Assembly: GCA_014337915.1 (NCBI GenBank)
Contig: QUBU01000011.1
Location: 1-64,000 of the forward strand
From: Gammaproteobacteria bacterium
GTDB taxonomy: Bacteria; Pseudomonadota; Gammaproteobacteria; Steroidobacterales; GCA-2729495
Reading direction: 5' to 3'
Length of the DNA: 64,000 nt
Position 1 is the first letter of the stretch. Each line of letters begins with the position of its first letter. The notes beneath the pieces are model-generated. The model saw only the letters and a list, made by a program, of their open reading frames with translations. It was not told where the DNA came from and did no database searches. A program made the position numbers and the translations under genes. Below are positions 8,117 to 16,643 of the stretch, piece by piece.

Positions 8117-8577
8117 GGCAGCTGGCGGTCTTGAGTAAACGCGCTCTCGAACTGTTCGATAGTGATACCGAGCACTTCGCAGAGACGGCGCACCGTACTG
8201 ATCTGTGGGTCGGATTGTCCCGCCTCAATCCGGGCGATATGAGACTGACTGGTTCCCAATTGCTGAGCAAGTCGCTTTTGGGACCACCCTTTCGCGAGTC
8301 GGAATGTGGCGAGGCCACGGGGGGCGCTGCTGTAAAATCTCTCGCCGACAAAGCGCCGTGCCTCAGCCATTGCTTCGCGCCCGGCATCATCCGCCTCAAA
8401 TTCATCTATCAAGGAATCAATCGAGACAAAATCCGACGGAAGTGAAGCCTCCGGCTCGATAGCGAAATTGAAGTAGATCACCTTAGCCGGCGCCGACTGG
8501 GGGCGCGGGCGGTCAGGTCCGACTAAAGTGCCGGTCGTAGCACTCGATGACACGCTGGGTGAACGCATCGTCCTCAT
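8113..8577 (-). CDS. XRE-family antitoxin / transcriptional regulator
   Basis: 154 residues. A C-terminal helix-turn-helix of the XRE/HigA type covers about 85-145: GLATFRLAKGWSQKRLAQQLGTSQSHIARIEAGQSDPQISTVRRLCEVLG. The N-terminal ~30 residues are low-complexity because the reading frame overlaps the 3' end of the toxin gene by 65 bases. AGGGAG 7 bases before the ATG at 8577 supports that start, although a GTG at 8481 would give a compact 122-residue product beginning near VIYFNFAIEPE. The role is to neutralise the upstream RelE-like toxin and repress the operon, probably through the palindrome at 8923-8940. Confidence 0.85.
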   Translation of the reverse strand: MRTMRSPSVSSSATTGTLVGPDRPRPQSAPAKVIYFNFAIEPEASLPSDFVSIDSLIDEFEADDAGREAMAEARRFVGERFYSSAPRGLATFRLAKGWSQKRLAQQLGTSQSHIARIEAGQSDPQISTVRRLCEVLGITIEQFESAFTQDRQLP

Positions 8578-8920
8578 AGTTGAACTCCCTGCGTCGGGCT
8601 ATGCCCAGAACAGCGATCGTCCGTGTCAGCGGCTCGAAGGCATAGACAACGCGATACCGAATTCCTAGTTCCTCAAGTTCCCAGAGTTTCAGGCGCCAGA
8701 GGTTGCGCATTTCGTTGTTCTGCTGCGACTCCCACCGGCTGACATGGAAGTCTGCTGTTCCCGCCTGACCATAGTCGTGCTGCGTGAGTCGGTCGAACAG
8801 TTCCTGATCCGACTTGGCTTGCTCCATCAGCGCCAGAATTCGCGCGGCCGGCCTGTGATCGTCTGCACGAATGGCCGCGAGGTCGGTTTTTGAGTCCGTG
8901 TGAAAAACAACTTTCGGCAC
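8513..8920 (-). CDS. RelE/ParE-superfamily toxin (HigB-like)
   Basis: 135 residues. The layout matches RelE/HigB-type ribosome-dependent mRNases: central NNEMRNLWRLKLWELEELGIRYRVVYAFEPLTRTIAVLGIARRREFNYEDD, i.e. the beta-sheet core with basic residues, then a C-terminal helix carrying YDRHF. The start codon is GTG at 8920, only two bases from a perfect palindrome that probably serves as operator. The toxin comes first and the antitoxin second, as in higBA modules. The pair is chained by gene overlaps to DUF6941 and the helicase. The catalytic residues of this branch are not certain to me. Confidence 0.8.
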   Translation of the reverse strand: MPKVVFHTDSKTDLAAIRADDHRPAARILALMEQAKSDQELFDRLTQHDYGQAGTADFHVSRWESQQNNEMRNLWRLKLWELEELGIRYRVVYAFEPLTRTIAVLGIARRREFNYEDDAFTQRVIECYDRHFSRT

Positions 8921-8922
8921 AC

Positions 8923-8940
8923 GATACCTTATCGGGTATC
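8923..8940 (-). promoter_or_regulatory. Palindromic operator of the toxin-antitoxin/helicase operon
   Basis: GATACC-6 bases-GGTATC is a perfect inverted repeat ending two bases before the toxin GTG. Its position fits autoregulation by the XRE antitoxin and would block transcription initiation or early elongation. A -10/-35 pair could not be placed with confidence. Confidence 0.5.
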
Positions 8941-9020
8941 AGCTGAACAACCCCGAAAATTGAATCAAAGTCCCACTTTTGACCTAATCCGCGGACCACT
9001 GAGAGGAGGCCAGCATCCTC

Positions 9021-11855
9021 CTAGACCCTAAACACCTTCATCACCTCATCCCCCAAGTGATTAATGACCTTCACTGCTATGCGGCCGGACTTGGGCTTCG
9101 GAAATGGTCGGGACGTATCGCTGTGCAGCGTTGCCCAGGCGTCGGCGTCGATTTCGGCCTTGAGGGTGGTCTTGAGGGCGCTGTAGGGGTCGTTGGCGCC
9201 GAGGAAGTAGGCGTGGCGGACGAAGAAGCTCTCTTCGTTGTAGTCGGTGTCGATGAACCAGCAGGCGATACCGTCGGCGCCGTCGCTGCGGACTTCGCCG
9301 GTGTTGGGGTGGAAGACGTCCACGCCGTTTACCTTGACCCGGATGTAGCCGTCCTGGGCGGGCAACACGTCGATGTCAGGCTCGCCGAAGATAACGAAGA
9401 GATTACCCTTGCCGGTGTTCTTCAGGTCGCCAGCCATATGCAGGTCGGCATTCATGCGAGCCTTCAGAACTGGGATACGGCCGAGCTTGTCGAACTCCGT
9501 AGAATGGGCGTCGTAGTTGAAGGCGCAGCAGATGAGCACGTCGAAGTCGCCATCACCGGCCTCGCGGGCTGCGGCAACCAGATCAGGCCGCGTGACGGTG
9601 CCGAACTCGGGGCCGATGAAGATGGCTGCCCGCTTCTCACCGCCGGATCCATTGCCTGATTCGGCGTAACGGCCCTCGGCACAGACCAGCTCGCCCGGCC
9701 AGGGTGCGAGCGAGGTGAAGCTGATGCGGTCTTCCTTGTGGGCCTGCTGAACACCGGCGGTGCGGAGGTTGTCGAGGATCATCTGCACAAAGCCCTCCGC
9801 CTCACCTGTGTGGCCATCCGGCGGGGTGCCACCTGCCGCAGCCAGCGGGTCAATCAGCTCGTCGTTCTCGTCGACGCCGAGTACCCGGTGGGGCGAGAGG
9901 CTCTCCACGGTAAAGGGACCGGCCACGCGGACGGTCTTCTTGTCCTCGTAGGGCTTGTCGTAGAGGTATTCGAATTCGGCTTTGGCAGCAATTGAGGCGT
10001 CGATCTCTTTCTGACGCGCAATGCGCGCCTGCCACCAGTCGGCGTGCAGCTTCTTTGCGGCGTCGGGCCACGATGCCTCAGCCTCCCGCGGAATTTCCCA
10101 TTCTTGCCACTGCTTCGTCAGCGCCGCATTGAGCCTTTCGCGCAACGGTTCGAGCGTCTGCTGCCATTTTTCCCAGATGACATCGATCTCCGCGTTATTG
10201 GCGATGGACTTCAGCGTGATGTGCGGCACGCGCGCGTAGACGAAGCCGTGGCGGATGTCGCCCTGCACGGGCTTGGAACTCGGCGCAGTGCGCGTGATCT
10301 CGGCTTCCTTGATCTGGCCGTCGCGGGAATCGGCCAGCAGATAAAAGGGATAACGCGCGCCCATGATGCGGGCACGGGCCAGCGCCAGCGCCACGCGCGA
10401 GGTGTCAATCGTGATCCAGCGCCGGCCCCATTGCTCGGCGACGGTGGCGGTGGTGCCGGAACCGCAGGTCGGGTCGAGCACGAGGTCGCCGGGGTCGGTG
10501 GCCATGAGGAGGCAGCGTTCGATAATCTTCACGTTGGTCTGAACTACATAGATCTTCGTGTCCGTGAACTGGCCCGTCGCAGTGTCATCCCAATAATTCG
10601 CCCGCGCCTTGACCGGGAAATCAGTAATCTCGCGGACATACCGAAGTGAATTTACCGCAGTGTAGATTCTGTCCCCGCGCAGTAAACGAGTCATTCCTTG
10701 CGGATACGTAGCCTTCCAATGCGAATTTGGTGCCGGTCGGAAAACTCTCCCTTCGACTTCAAACGGCTGGTCTTCGTTTGCCGCGCCCTGAGAAATCAAA
10801 TTGTCCGGCTTGAAGAGGCGCGCATCGGCAGACTGAAAACTTTCAAGGCTCTCGTTCGATTTGAGTGAACGAGAAATACCCGGAGCTTCCTTCACCCACC
10901 GATATGCTGCTTCCTGTCGGGCAAGACTGAACTCTTCCCAAAGTTGCCGGTATTTTGTCTGCTTTGCGCTCTTCCCAAACCAAAGAACATGGTCGGAGAT
11001 GTTCGCCAGTTTGCCGGTTTCAAAACCGCCGGTCGTCAGAAAATTGATACCACTGATGAAGTTGTCCTCCCCAAACACCTCGTCCATCAAATCCCGGACG
11101 CGGTGGACATTTTCGTCGCCGATCTGCACGAAGATGGAGCCGGACTCGGTGAGAAGATCGCGGGCGACGGTGAGCCGGTCCCGCAGGTAGGTGAGGTAGC
11201 TGTGGATGCCGTCGCGCCAGGTGTCGCGGAAGGCTTTGACCTGCTCTGGCTCGCGGGTGATGTGGTCGGCTTTGCCGTCCTTCACGTCGCGGCTGGTCGT
11301 GCTCCACTGGAAGTTGCTGTTGAACTTGATGCCGTAGGGCGGATCCAAATAAATGCATTGTACCTTGCCGCGCAGACCCTCGCGCTCGGCGAGGCTCGCC
11401 ATTACCTGCAGTGAATCGCCGAGGATCATGCGGTTCGACCAGTTCTGGTCGTGCTGGTAGAACTCGGTCTTGTCCACGCCCTTCGGGATGCCGTTGAAGT
11501 CGGCGAAGAGGTCCGCGGTAGTCTGACCCGCCTCATGCTCGCGCTCTTTTGTTTCACGCAGCAGCTCGTCGATTAGCGCCTTCGGGTGCACCTTCTCCTG
11601 GATATAGAGCGGCGGCGCATGGACGACGAGATCGCTCCAGTCCTGCTCGTCCTTGCCGCGCCAGACGAGCTGCGGATCAAGATCACGATTACGGCGCTCG
11701 TAGGCCACCCGCACCGGGCTCTGGTCGGCCTTCTCCATCACCGACTGGTACTCGGCCGTCGGGATGTTCCTGCGTCGGGCCTCTTCATGGGTGAGCGTCT
11801 CGACGGTCTTGCGAGCGCCTTTCGGAGTGGACTTGGCCGCTGTCTTCTTTGCCAT
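9021..11855 (-). CDS. mod: Type III-like DNA adenine methyltransferase (Mod)
   Basis: 944 residues, longer than the ~650 of classical Mod. It should methylate adenine at N6 and specify the recognition sequence. Catalytic motif IV DPPYG is at 171-175, and the AdoMet-binding motif I DPTCGSGTT follows at 461-469. This is the beta-class order. The ~280 residues between them should hold the target recognition domain, whose DNA (about 10640-11060) is more A+T-rich than the rest. The C-terminal ~400 residues form a large extension seen in the subfamily paired with ~1000-1150-residue Res proteins. The gene is third of a leftward set with res and a small nuclease, 81 bases downstream of the latter. 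Confidence 0.92.
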   Translation of the reverse strand: MAKKTAAKSTPKGARKTVETLTHEEARRRNIPTAEYQSVMEKADQSPVRVAYERRNRDLDPQLVWRGKDEQDWSDLVVHAPPLYIQEKVHPKALIDELLRETKEREHEAGQTTADLFADFNGIPKGVDKTEFYQHDQNWSNRMILGDSLQVMASLAEREGLRGKVQCIYLDPPYGIKFNSNFQWSTTSRDVKDGKADHITREPEQVKAFRDTWRDGIHSYLTYLRDRLTVARDLLTESGSIFVQIGDENVHRVRDLMDEVFGEDNFISGINFLTTGGFETGKLANISDHVLWFGKSAKQTKYRQLWEEFSLARQEAAYRWVKEAPGISRSLKSNESLESFQSADARLFKPDNLISQGAANEDQPFEVEGRVFRPAPNSHWKATYPQGMTRLLRGDRIYTAVNSLRYVREITDFPVKARANYWDDTATGQFTDTKIYVVQTNVKIIERCLLMATDPGDLVLDPTCGSGTTATVAEQWGRRWITIDTSRVALALARARIMGARYPFYLLADSRDGQIKEAEITRTAPSSKPVQGDIRHGFVYARVPHITLKSIANNAEIDVIWEKWQQTLEPLRERLNAALTKQWQEWEIPREAEASWPDAAKKLHADWWQARIARQKEIDASIAAKAEFEYLYDKPYEDKKTVRVAGPFTVESLSPHRVLGVDENDELIDPLAAAGGTPPDGHTGEAEGFVQMILDNLRTAGVQQAHKEDRISFTSLAPWPGELVCAEGRYAESGNGSGGEKRAAIFIGPEFGTVTRPDLVAAAREAGDGDFDVLICCAFNYDAHSTEFDKLGRIPVLKARMNADLHMAGDLKNTGKGNLFVIFGEPDIDVLPAQDGYIRVKVNGVDVFHPNTGEVRSDGADGIACWFIDTDYNEESFFVRHAYFLGANDPYSALKTTLKAEIDADAWATLHSDTSRPFPKPKSGRIAVKVINHLGDEVMKVFRV

Positions 11856-11936
11856 CGGGATGTTCTCAGGACGCTAATGCCGTAACACGATCGAAATCTG
11901 GTGGATTCACATGGATTTTGAATCCTCGATAGATTG

Positions 11937-12545
11937 CTAGACGTGAAGATTGCATAGAATATGACTCACTTGAAGATCGTCCCCACATGAATGTTTGTGG
12001 GTCGACAGAAACGACCATTTCAAGGTGTAGTCCTGCGTCGCACCCTGCTGAAGCAGGGGCAGCTTCGAGTCCATGTGCTTCCGAAGCTTGACCACCAGAT
12101 CCGCAATGTTGGCCTTCCGCACGTAGACGATCATCAGCCCCCGACATTCCCGACCGGTGGAATAACGCGTGACAAGCTGCTGCAGGCCTTTCTCGTGATA
12201 GACCGGACCATCGTAAATTTTTGCTTCTCCGAGCTTTTTGCGCATCGGAAAACAATATGTCGCTTCAATTGTCAGATCGACATGCCCATTTGAGTTGGTT
12301 TCCTGGGATACGGTTAACCCAGGAATTGTCAGAGCCATCGCGAAAACTGCTGACAGCCCCTCTTCATCCAACTTTTCGAGGTTCTTTTTGTTGGACTCAA
12401 GTTGCACTACAGCTCGTTCAAGAATTGAATTGAACGCAGTTTCAAATTCGGCACTGGTTGTCGCGGTTATAAGGTCGAGAAATGCGGGCGCCTTACGTTT
12501 GATCGCTTCGACTAAAGCCAGTACTGAATCATTTTCGGCACTCAT
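11937..12545 (-). CDS. Putative PD-(D/E)XK nuclease inserted between res and mod
   Basis: 202 residues, unrecognised as a named family. A restriction-like active site can be read: Asp90 in GHVDLTIEA and Glu107-x-Lys109 in KLGEAKIYDGP. A helix follows with GLQQLVTRYSTG and then a strand RGLMIVYVRK, matching the alpha-beta order of the PD-(D/E)XK fold. The N-terminal ~85 residues are helical. The ATG overlaps the stop of res (ATGA), so it is coupled to the helicase-nuclease. Base composition is markedly more A+T-rich than mod or most of res, indicating separate acquisition. It could be an accessory nuclease or a specificity-linked effector. Confidence 0.7.
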   Translation of the reverse strand: MSAENDSVLALVEAIKRKAPAFLDLITATTSAEFETAFNSILERAVVQLESNKKNLEKLDEEGLSAVFAMALTIPGLTVSQETNSNGHVDLTIEATYCFPMRKKLGEAKIYDGPVYHEKGLQQLVTRYSTGRECRGLMIVYVRKANIADLVVKLRKHMDSKLPLLQQGATQDYTLKWSFLSTHKHSCGDDLQVSHILCNLHV

Positions 12546-15500
12546 GCTTTGCTATCTCGAGCATCTACGGGTATCCACCGGACGGTGGTTTGGGATGCCC
12601 AGGTTTGCCATTCCTGTTCGGTAATCGATTTGTCTCGCCACCAGCGCGTTAGCATTCGAATAAGCTCTTCTGGTGGGATTACTCGTCCATTCGGGTCTGT
12701 TGAGCGTATCTCCAATTCCAGGAACCCTACCGACTCTCGGGACAACAAACCAAGGACAGCAAGCATTTCGTCTGTACTGCACTGAGTCGACTTGGATAGC
12801 GAGTTCAGACTCGCAAGCTGAATTGCATGACCTGGATCCGACGTAATGGTTGACCATAGAAGATGGTTCAAATTGGCCCACTTGGGGTCTGGTCCCAATT
12901 GTTTCATCAAATACGCTCTGGCTTTGTCTATGACCGGGTTTTTGGAATCAGTGATTCCCGCAATCATTTCATCAAACTGCGACCTCACCTTATGGCTGAA
13001 ATCAGCCTGCATCTCGTAAACGTCCGTGAATTCGGCAAATGCCCACCGTCCGTGCTTTCCTAGATGGTTGACACCCGGAACCCAGTAGGTGTCCATGGTG
13101 GCCTTCTTTTCTTTGGCATCCTCACGCCGGTAGCCCTTGATCTCGACCACAAGGTTCAGCGGGTCGTCCGGGCCGCGGCCGTCATCGACCACCACGATGA
13201 AATCCGGGATGTACTTCCGGGTCCCGGAGCCGTAGCGGTAACGGACGACCAAGCCGACGTTATGGTTCTTCACGTAGCGCAACACCTTCGGGTGAGCCTC
13301 GGCGACCCGGCAGAACTCCGCTTCCCAATCGCTGTCGAGGATGACCCAGTTCACGTGGCAGCGGCGGGCATCGGTCTGGTAACGGTCCGACTTCGAGGTC
13401 GTGAAGTTCACGTGAATCGTGGAACCGACGGGGTTATAGGGATCGAGCAACGCCTTGATCGGCCGCTCGCCCACGAACCTGCGGGTAATGCCGGCGGTGA
13501 TACGCTCGCAGGCCATATCGGCGAGTTCCTGGTACATGAGCTGGGCCGGGTACGTGCCACCCTTGCAGACCAGGCAGGTATCCAGCCATTGCTTCGCAAC
13601 GCGCTTCAACTGGCCGAACAGATGCAGCCTGGGTTCTTCCCCCGGATCACGCCACTTCGTGTAGAGGAGACGCTGAGTGAGGTTATAGAGAATCGTGGAA
13701 GGGCGCATGTCCTCGAGGTACTTGAGGCTCAGGTCCACGTCCTGACCGATGATGCCGGCGTTCTTGGTGATGGAAGGACCGACGAGATCGGGGGTCAGTT
13801 CTAGCACCGACTCATCATTGAAAACCGCCTCGAGACGTTCCTCCGGCAGTTCGACCCGGTAGCCCAGTACCCGGGGGAAGCGGATCTCCAATGCATCACG
13901 GTCGGGACGGACCGCCTTAACCTGAATGGTCTCCCGCGGCGGCTGGGGCGGAGCCACCACCGGCTTCGCGGTGAAGTCGAAGGGAATGCCCAGGATGTCA
14001 GCGTACTCGACGTTGAAGAGCCCTTCCTCGTTGAGATCATAGGACTGGCGGCGGAGAGCGCGGCCGATGACCTGCTCGCAGAGGAGCTGGGTGCCGAAGG
14101 CACGGACACCGAGCACGTGCGTCACGGTATTGGCGTCCCAGCCTTCGGTAAGCATAGATACCGAAACGACACAACGAATCTGATCGCCCAGCCGGCCGGG
14201 TTTACCGACGGTGTTCATGACTTCGCGGAGCAGATCCTGGTCGGTCAGATTCTCGGCCTGACGAATATCGCCGGTACGCTCGACGATCTCGCGACGGAAA
14301 CGATCAATTTCATCCGCCGCTATCCGGCGGAATTTGTCGTCGAGGGCCTCACCGGATTCGAGCTGCTCGCTGTCGATGAGTAGCGTCTTCGGCCGGCCGA
14401 GCGGGTTGCCGTGCTCGTCGAAGTTGCGGAAAAGCTCCAGGCGGCCGTTCTCGAGCGTGGTGCTGCCGTCCTCGTTCTCGCGATGGAAGCCCGAGATGTA
14501 GTCGTACACGAGCTTGGATATGGCCGTGTTCTGGCAGACCACGATGAAGCAGGGCGGCACCGGAATCTTCGCGTCTTCCCAGAGACGGAAAGTTTTCTCG
14601 TAGTGGCCATAGAGCGCCAACAACGCCGTCTGCAGCTCGACGGGGATGCTCAGGGGATCGAGGTCGTCACTCTGGCCCCGACCCTTCTTCGGCATGCGCT
14701 TGCCGATGTGCTCCCAGAGGTTGCGGAACTTGGGCATTTCCGCCCCGGGGATGTTGTCGGCGACCGGCACGCGGGGGAGCTTGACGATGCCGCACTCGAT
14801 AGCGTCCATGAGCGAGAAGTCGCTCATGGTCCAGGGGAACAGCGTACCTTCCGCGTAACCCGAGCCACTGAGGAAGAACGGTGTTGCGGACAGATCTATG
14901 ACGCGGTTAAGGCCCAGGTTGCGGTTGACAACCTCGAGACCGGAAATCCACAGCCGGGCGGCCTGATTGTTCTTCTCGGCTTCCTTGCGCTCATCGCCCT
15001 TGAGGGCTTCATCGTCCTCGTCGTCCGGCTTTTCCCGGTAACAGTGATGCGCCTCGTCGTTGATCGCCAGGATGTTCTTCAGGCCCATCAGGTCGGGCAT
15101 AACGCGCTGAAGCATCTGGCCTTCGGTCTCCAGCGTGCTTAAAGGCTTGCCCCGGCCCTGCAGGAGCGAGCGACCGCCCCTGGACAGCTCCAGGCGCTCG
15201 CGCAGCTTGAAGGCATGGTAATTGGTGATGACGATCTTGGCCTTCTTGAGATCCTCCAGCAGGTCGCCGGGCACCAGCTCGGCGCTCTGGTAATAGCTGT
15301 CAGGATCGTTCGGTTGCAAGACGCGCAAGCGGCTTTTGATCGTCAGTCCTGGAGCCACGACCAGGAAGCCGCGTGAGAACCGCTTGCTGCCCGGGTGGCG
15401 CACGGCATTGAGGGTCTGCCAGGCGATCAGCATGGCCATGACCGTGGTCTTGCCGGCGCCGGTCGCGAGCTTCAGGGCAAGACGCTGGAGCTCGGGATTG

Positions 15501-15988
15501 GCATCGTTGTTGGCGTTGCTGAGATGATCGAGGAACCGGCTGCCAGCTTTACCGATTTGCGGGGCAACCTCGGTCAACCAGATCGCCGTCTCGACGGCTT
15601 CCACCTGGCAGAAAAATGGGCGAAAACCGCTGAACTGATGATGCCGCCAGTGGTGCAGGAGCTGCGCGGTAACCGGGGTTACCCGCCAGTCGCTCGGATC
15701 CGGCAGTTGGCGCCAGCGGTCCACCTCCTGGCGCACGGCGTTGATAACGGCAGTGTGGGAATACTGCTGAGCGTCGGTGGAGAGCCCCTTGCCCTCGTCG
15801 AAGACGATCTGAGTCTGCTTGGCCGCCTTCTGCTTGCGAGCCTTGGGTATCGGCGTGATGAACTCGGCGCGGCGGCGAGTCTCCAGAATCTGCTGGGTCG
15901 GCTGGCCAGTTTCGTCAAGTTCCCAGTGGCGACGGGGGTATTCGTAGGGGGAATTGAGAACCGGGTGGTCGAAGAATGGGTTGCTCAT
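12542..15988 (-). CDS. res: Type III-like restriction enzyme, helicase-nuclease (Res, BPTD_3080-like family)
   Basis: 1148 residues. The SF2 helicase has Walker A ATGAGKTT (175-182), DEAH (311-314), motif III SATP (367-370) and motif VI-type QVIGRALRRQ (639-648). A PD-(D/E)XK nuclease follows with PDF (928-930) and E949-I-K951. A further ~190 C-terminal residues have no motif I recognise. The opening (MSNPFFDHPVLNSPYEYPRRHWELDE) is typical of the restriction-endonuclease family that pairs with the long Mod type. It cleaves unmodified DNA after ATP-driven translocation or switching. The last ~170 codons (below about 13060) become A+T-rich, together with the adjoining small nuclease gene. First gene of the leftward R-M operon. 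Confidence 0.92.
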   Translation of the reverse strand: MSNPFFDHPVLNSPYEYPRRHWELDETGQPTQQILETRRRAEFITPIPKARKQKAAKQTQIVFDEGKGLSTDAQQYSHTAVINAVRQEVDRWRQLPDPSDWRVTPVTAQLLHHWRHHQFSGFRPFFCQVEAVETAIWLTEVAPQIGKAGSRFLDHLSNANNDANPELQRLALKLATGAGKTTVMAMLIAWQTLNAVRHPGSKRFSRGFLVVAPGLTIKSRLRVLQPNDPDSYYQSAELVPGDLLEDLKKAKIVITNYHAFKLRERLELSRGGRSLLQGRGKPLSTLETEGQMLQRVMPDLMGLKNILAINDEAHHCYREKPDDEDDEALKGDERKEAEKNNQAARLWISGLEVVNRNLGLNRVIDLSATPFFLSGSGYAEGTLFPWTMSDFSLMDAIECGIVKLPRVPVADNIPGAEMPKFRNLWEHIGKRMPKKGRGQSDDLDPLSIPVELQTALLALYGHYEKTFRLWEDAKIPVPPCFIVVCQNTAISKLVYDYISGFHRENEDGSTTLENGRLELFRNFDEHGNPLGRPKTLLIDSEQLESGEALDDKFRRIAADEIDRFRREIVERTGDIRQAENLTDQDLLREVMNTVGKPGRLGDQIRCVVSVSMLTEGWDANTVTHVLGVRAFGTQLLCEQVIGRALRRQSYDLNEEGLFNVEYADILGIPFDFTAKPVVAPPQPPRETIQVKAVRPDRDALEIRFPRVLGYRVELPEERLEAVFNDESVLELTPDLVGPSITKNAGIIGQDVDLSLKYLEDMRPSTILYNLTQRLLYTKWRDPGEEPRLHLFGQLKRVAKQWLDTCLVCKGGTYPAQLMYQELADMACERITAGITRRFVGERPIKALLDPYNPVGSTIHVNFTTSKSDRYQTDARRCHVNWVILDSDWEAEFCRVAEAHPKVLRYVKNHNVGLVVRYRYGSGTRKYIPDFIVVVDDGRGPDDPLNLVVEIKGYRREDAKEKKATMDTYWVPGVNHLGKHGRWAFAEFTDVYEMQADFSHKVRSQFDEMIAGITDSKNPVIDKARAYLMKQLGPDPKWANLNHLLWSTITSDPGHAIQLASLNSLSKSTQCSTDEMLAVLGLLSRESVGFLELEIRSTDPNGRVIPPEELIRMLTRWWRDKSITEQEWQTWASQTTVRWIPVDARDSKA

Positions 15989-16167
15989 GCCCCGGTCGTA
16001 CTTTCTTATGGCTGGTCGCTGGGACGCTCAGGGTAGACGATGCGAATCGGTGGATAAAGCCGGGCAATCACGACGAACCTGCGCCGAAAATCCTTCCGAT
16101 GCTGGAGTGTCACCCATGTGTCCGGAATAACCTGTTACCGATATGCTCGGAACAGACCTCGAATGAA

Positions 16168-16243
<76 letters not shown>

Positions 16244-16373
16244 ATCCGGGGAAGCAGCGCGCAGGGGCCGCGGCCGCGAAGGGCGCCCGGCAGCGAGGCT
16301 GCGCGGGGAGCGGTATTTAAGCCGTCCTGGGCGACCGGCGTCAAGGCGAGCGGGCCGGGGGCTGGCGGGGCTC

Positions 16374-16640
16374 TCAGCCGGCCTTGAAATCCGGTGGTTT
16401 TTCCGAGCCCTCGCCGAAGAAGAACTTCTGCATTTCCTCCTCGAGGAATTTGCGTGACTTCGGCTCGATGGGCGTCAGGCGGTACTCGTTGATGAGCATG
16501 GTCTGGTGGCCCAGCCACTGCTGCCAGGCCTGCTTCGAGACGTTCTCGAAGATGCGCTTGCCGAGTTCGCCGGGATAGGGCGGGCGGTCGAGGCCGTCGG
16601 CCTCGGCCTTGAGCAGGATGCAGTGGACTTTTCTGGGCAT
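16374..16640 (-). CDS. yggX: Probable Fe(2+)-trafficking protein YggX
   Basis: 88 residues, full family length. It carries the conserved N-terminal [33 protein letters not shown] and C-terminal [29 protein letters not shown]. YggX is a small cytosolic protein linked to iron-sulphur cluster protection and repair and to oxidative-stress resistance. It sits 3 bases downstream of mutY, whose product carries a 4Fe-4S cluster; the mutY-yggX pairing is common in gammaproteobacteria. It probably belongs to the asmA-mutY-yggX transcript. Confidence 0.95.
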   Translation of the reverse strand: MPRKVHCILLKAEADGLDRPPYPGELGKRIFENVSKQAWQQWLGHQTMLINEYRLTPIEPKSRKFLEEEMQKFFFGEGSEKPPDFKAG

Positions 16641-16643
16641 GGG

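Noticed and set aside
8990-9020. AGGAGG...CCTCCT hairpin after mod as terminator
   Set aside because: The stem is 6 bp and has no T-run; it may be chance.
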